DNA of 7,728 nucleotides. Source: Pseudomonadota bacterium. Its GTDB lineage: Bacteria > Pseudomonadota > Alphaproteobacteria > JAAXGF01. Under the pieces are notes generated by a model. That model saw only the letters and a program-made list of their open reading frames with translations, did not search any database and was not told where the DNA came from. A program made the translations under genes and the position numbers. Location of the stretch: assembly GCA_022563655.1 (NCBI GenBank), contig JADFMW010000133.1, positions 1-7,728 of the forward strand. The letters are read 5' to 3'. This document shows, one piece after another, positions 7,122 through 7,728 of this stretch (the stretch's first letter is position 1; each line of letters begins with the position of its first letter).

Positions 7122-7589
7122 CTATTTCGTCTTTTTGAAATAGTAGGTTCCGTAGTAACCGGCATAAAAGCCGCCGGTTAGGTCATAGCTTCCCTTCAGC
7201 ATAAGCTCACCGCTTTTTTTTCCGGAGAGCGTAAGTGTGACCTTACTTGTTGTGCGCGTCAGACTCATCACGTTTTCGCTCAGTGTTCCTTTCATCCAGA
7301 ATGTAGAGACGCCCTCCGCGGTATCGATCGTGAACCGTGCGTTGACGGTGTTGTTAGGCATCATTACCAGAAAGAGCTTCGCGAAGCCCGAATTGAAATA
7401 GTTGCCACCGGTCCACGATCCTCTCCAGGTGGAACCATCAAGCTCCAGCCCTAGGTCGGCGAACACGATTGGAGCATTTGAGCCACGCGCAACGTCTTGA
7501 GCTGAAGCACTTTTGGATCCGACTAGCAGCCCCATCGTGCCCATCGCAATCATAAGCACGAGAGAACACAGCATGCGTTTCATGTTCAT
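7122..7589 (-). CDS. Exported protein of unknown function, predicted beta-rich
   Basis: A 155-residue protein I cannot assign to a family. The first 30 residues form a clear Sec signal peptide: basic MNMKR, a hydrophobic core, then SKSASA followed by Gln31, a good signal peptidase I site. Cys8 lies in the hydrophobic core and is not a lipobox. The mature protein (about 125 residues) has no cysteine. It alternates short polar/apolar strands with Gly and aromatic residues (STWRGSWTGGNYF, KLFLVMM, ARFTID, STFWMKGTL, VTLTLSG) and ends GGFYAGYYGTYYFKKTK. This suggests a small antiparallel beta barrel or sandwich in the periplasm or outside the cell. ATG at 7589 has GGAGG eight bases upstream, so it is preferred over an in-frame GTG at 7658. 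GC is about 53%, far below the neighbours (a sample of the dsbA-like gene gave 73%), which suggests acquisition by transfer. The start overlaps the end of the upstream frame as ATGA. Confidence 0.75.
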   Translation of the reverse strand: MNMKRMLCSLVLMIAMGTMGLLVGSKSASAQDVARGSNAPIVFADLGLELDGSTWRGSWTGGNYFNSGFAKLFLVMMPNNTVNARFTIDTAEGVSTFWMKGTLSENVMSLTRTTSKVTLTLSGKKSGELMLKGSYDLTGGFYAGYYGTYYFKKTK

Positions 7590-7728
7590 GAGTTTGGCCT
7601 CCGTTTCTTCCTGCGATCCACGCTCGCGTTCCGCCGCTCGCCCGGCACCGCCCGCCACACGACCTCGACGCGGAGATCGGGGCGGGCGGCCAGGGCCCGC
7701 TCCAAGCGGCGCTTGCCGATGAAGCTCC
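7586..7728 (-). pseudogene. Partial second copy of the dsbA-like gene with a replaced 3' end (cut by right edge)
   Basis: Bases 7649-7728 are the second copy of the 80-base repeat and encode, in the same frame as the intact gene, SFIGKRRLERALAARPDL and RVEVVWRA. After that the sequence leaves the dsbA-like gene and the frame continues through 20 unrelated, mostly basic residues (VPGERRNASVDRRKKRRPNS) to TGA at 7586-7588. That TGA overlaps the ATG of the exported-protein gene. One difference from copy 1 is synonymous (Val GTC/GTG). The other changes the second active-site cysteine codon TGC to AGC (Ser), though it is three bases from the window edge. The visible part lacks most of the thioredoxin fold, so a working oxidoreductase is unlikely. 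It could be a gene remnant left by insertion or tandem duplication, or an expressed short fusion. What lies to the right is unknown. Confidence 0.6.
7598..7602 (-). promoter_or_regulatory. Ribosome binding site of the exported-protein gene
   Basis: GGAGG on the minus strand, eight bases before the ATG at 7589. It is the best Shine-Dalgarno sequence in the window and decides the start codon of this gene. No promoter was recognised between here and the right edge. Confidence 0.75.

Noticed and set aside
7156..7179. ACCGGC/GCCGGT inverted repeat near the 3' end of the exported-protein gene
   Set aside because: It lies within coding sequence and encodes part of the Gly/Tyr-rich tail; no T tract follows it.
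6812..7648. Transposon, MITE or integron cassette as the source of the low-GC block
   Set aside because: I looked for a transposase, terminal inverted repeats and attC-like core sites (RYYYAAC / GTTRRRY pairs) and saw none, so only the direct repeat and composition shift are claimed.

Overview
The window looks like chromosomal DNA of a GC-rich (roughly 70% or more) alphaproteobacterium. The grounds are base composition, codon use, and the arrangement of recG divergent from an sdhE-mfd pair, which I know from alphaproteobacterial genomes. The species cannot be named from the sequence alone.

Left to right: (1) bases 1-126 are probably the 3' end of a plus-strand gene resembling DUF502 membrane proteins, cut by the window edge and convergent with recG. 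(2) 150-2237, minus strand: recG, the replication-fork remodelling helicase. (3) 2238-2382: a 145-base divergent intergenic region with a plausible promoter for the rightward genes. (4) 2383-2649, plus: sdhE, the succinate dehydrogenase flavinylation factor. (5) 2651-6175, plus: mfd, the transcription-repair coupling factor, starting one base after the sdhE stop. (6) 6210-6848, minus: a cytoplasmic DsbA-family (FrnE-like) oxidoreductase, convergent with mfd.

The right end is different. From about 6925 to 7620 the DNA is much poorer in GC (221 of 420 bases, 53%, at 7141-7560). It carries one intact gene of unknown function (7122-7589, minus) for a 155-residue exported, probably beta-rich protein, plus what may be a decayed reading frame (6926-7121). 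On its far side, at 7649-7728, lies a second copy of an 80-base piece of the dsbA-like gene in the same orientation (78/80 identical). It runs off the window. The low-GC block is therefore bracketed by direct repeats of a host gene. The reading frame of the second copy continues past the repeat and stops in an ATGA overlap with the start of the secreted-protein gene.

The left 6.9 kb is ordinary: two related superfamily 2 DNA-repair translocases (RecG and Mfd) around a respiratory-complex assembly factor. No CRISPR array, tRNA, rRNA, transposase, defence system or toxin-antitoxin pair was found. The 6.85-7.73 kb region is the only accessory-looking part and the best place to look for something new; I do not claim it is a characterised or complete system.
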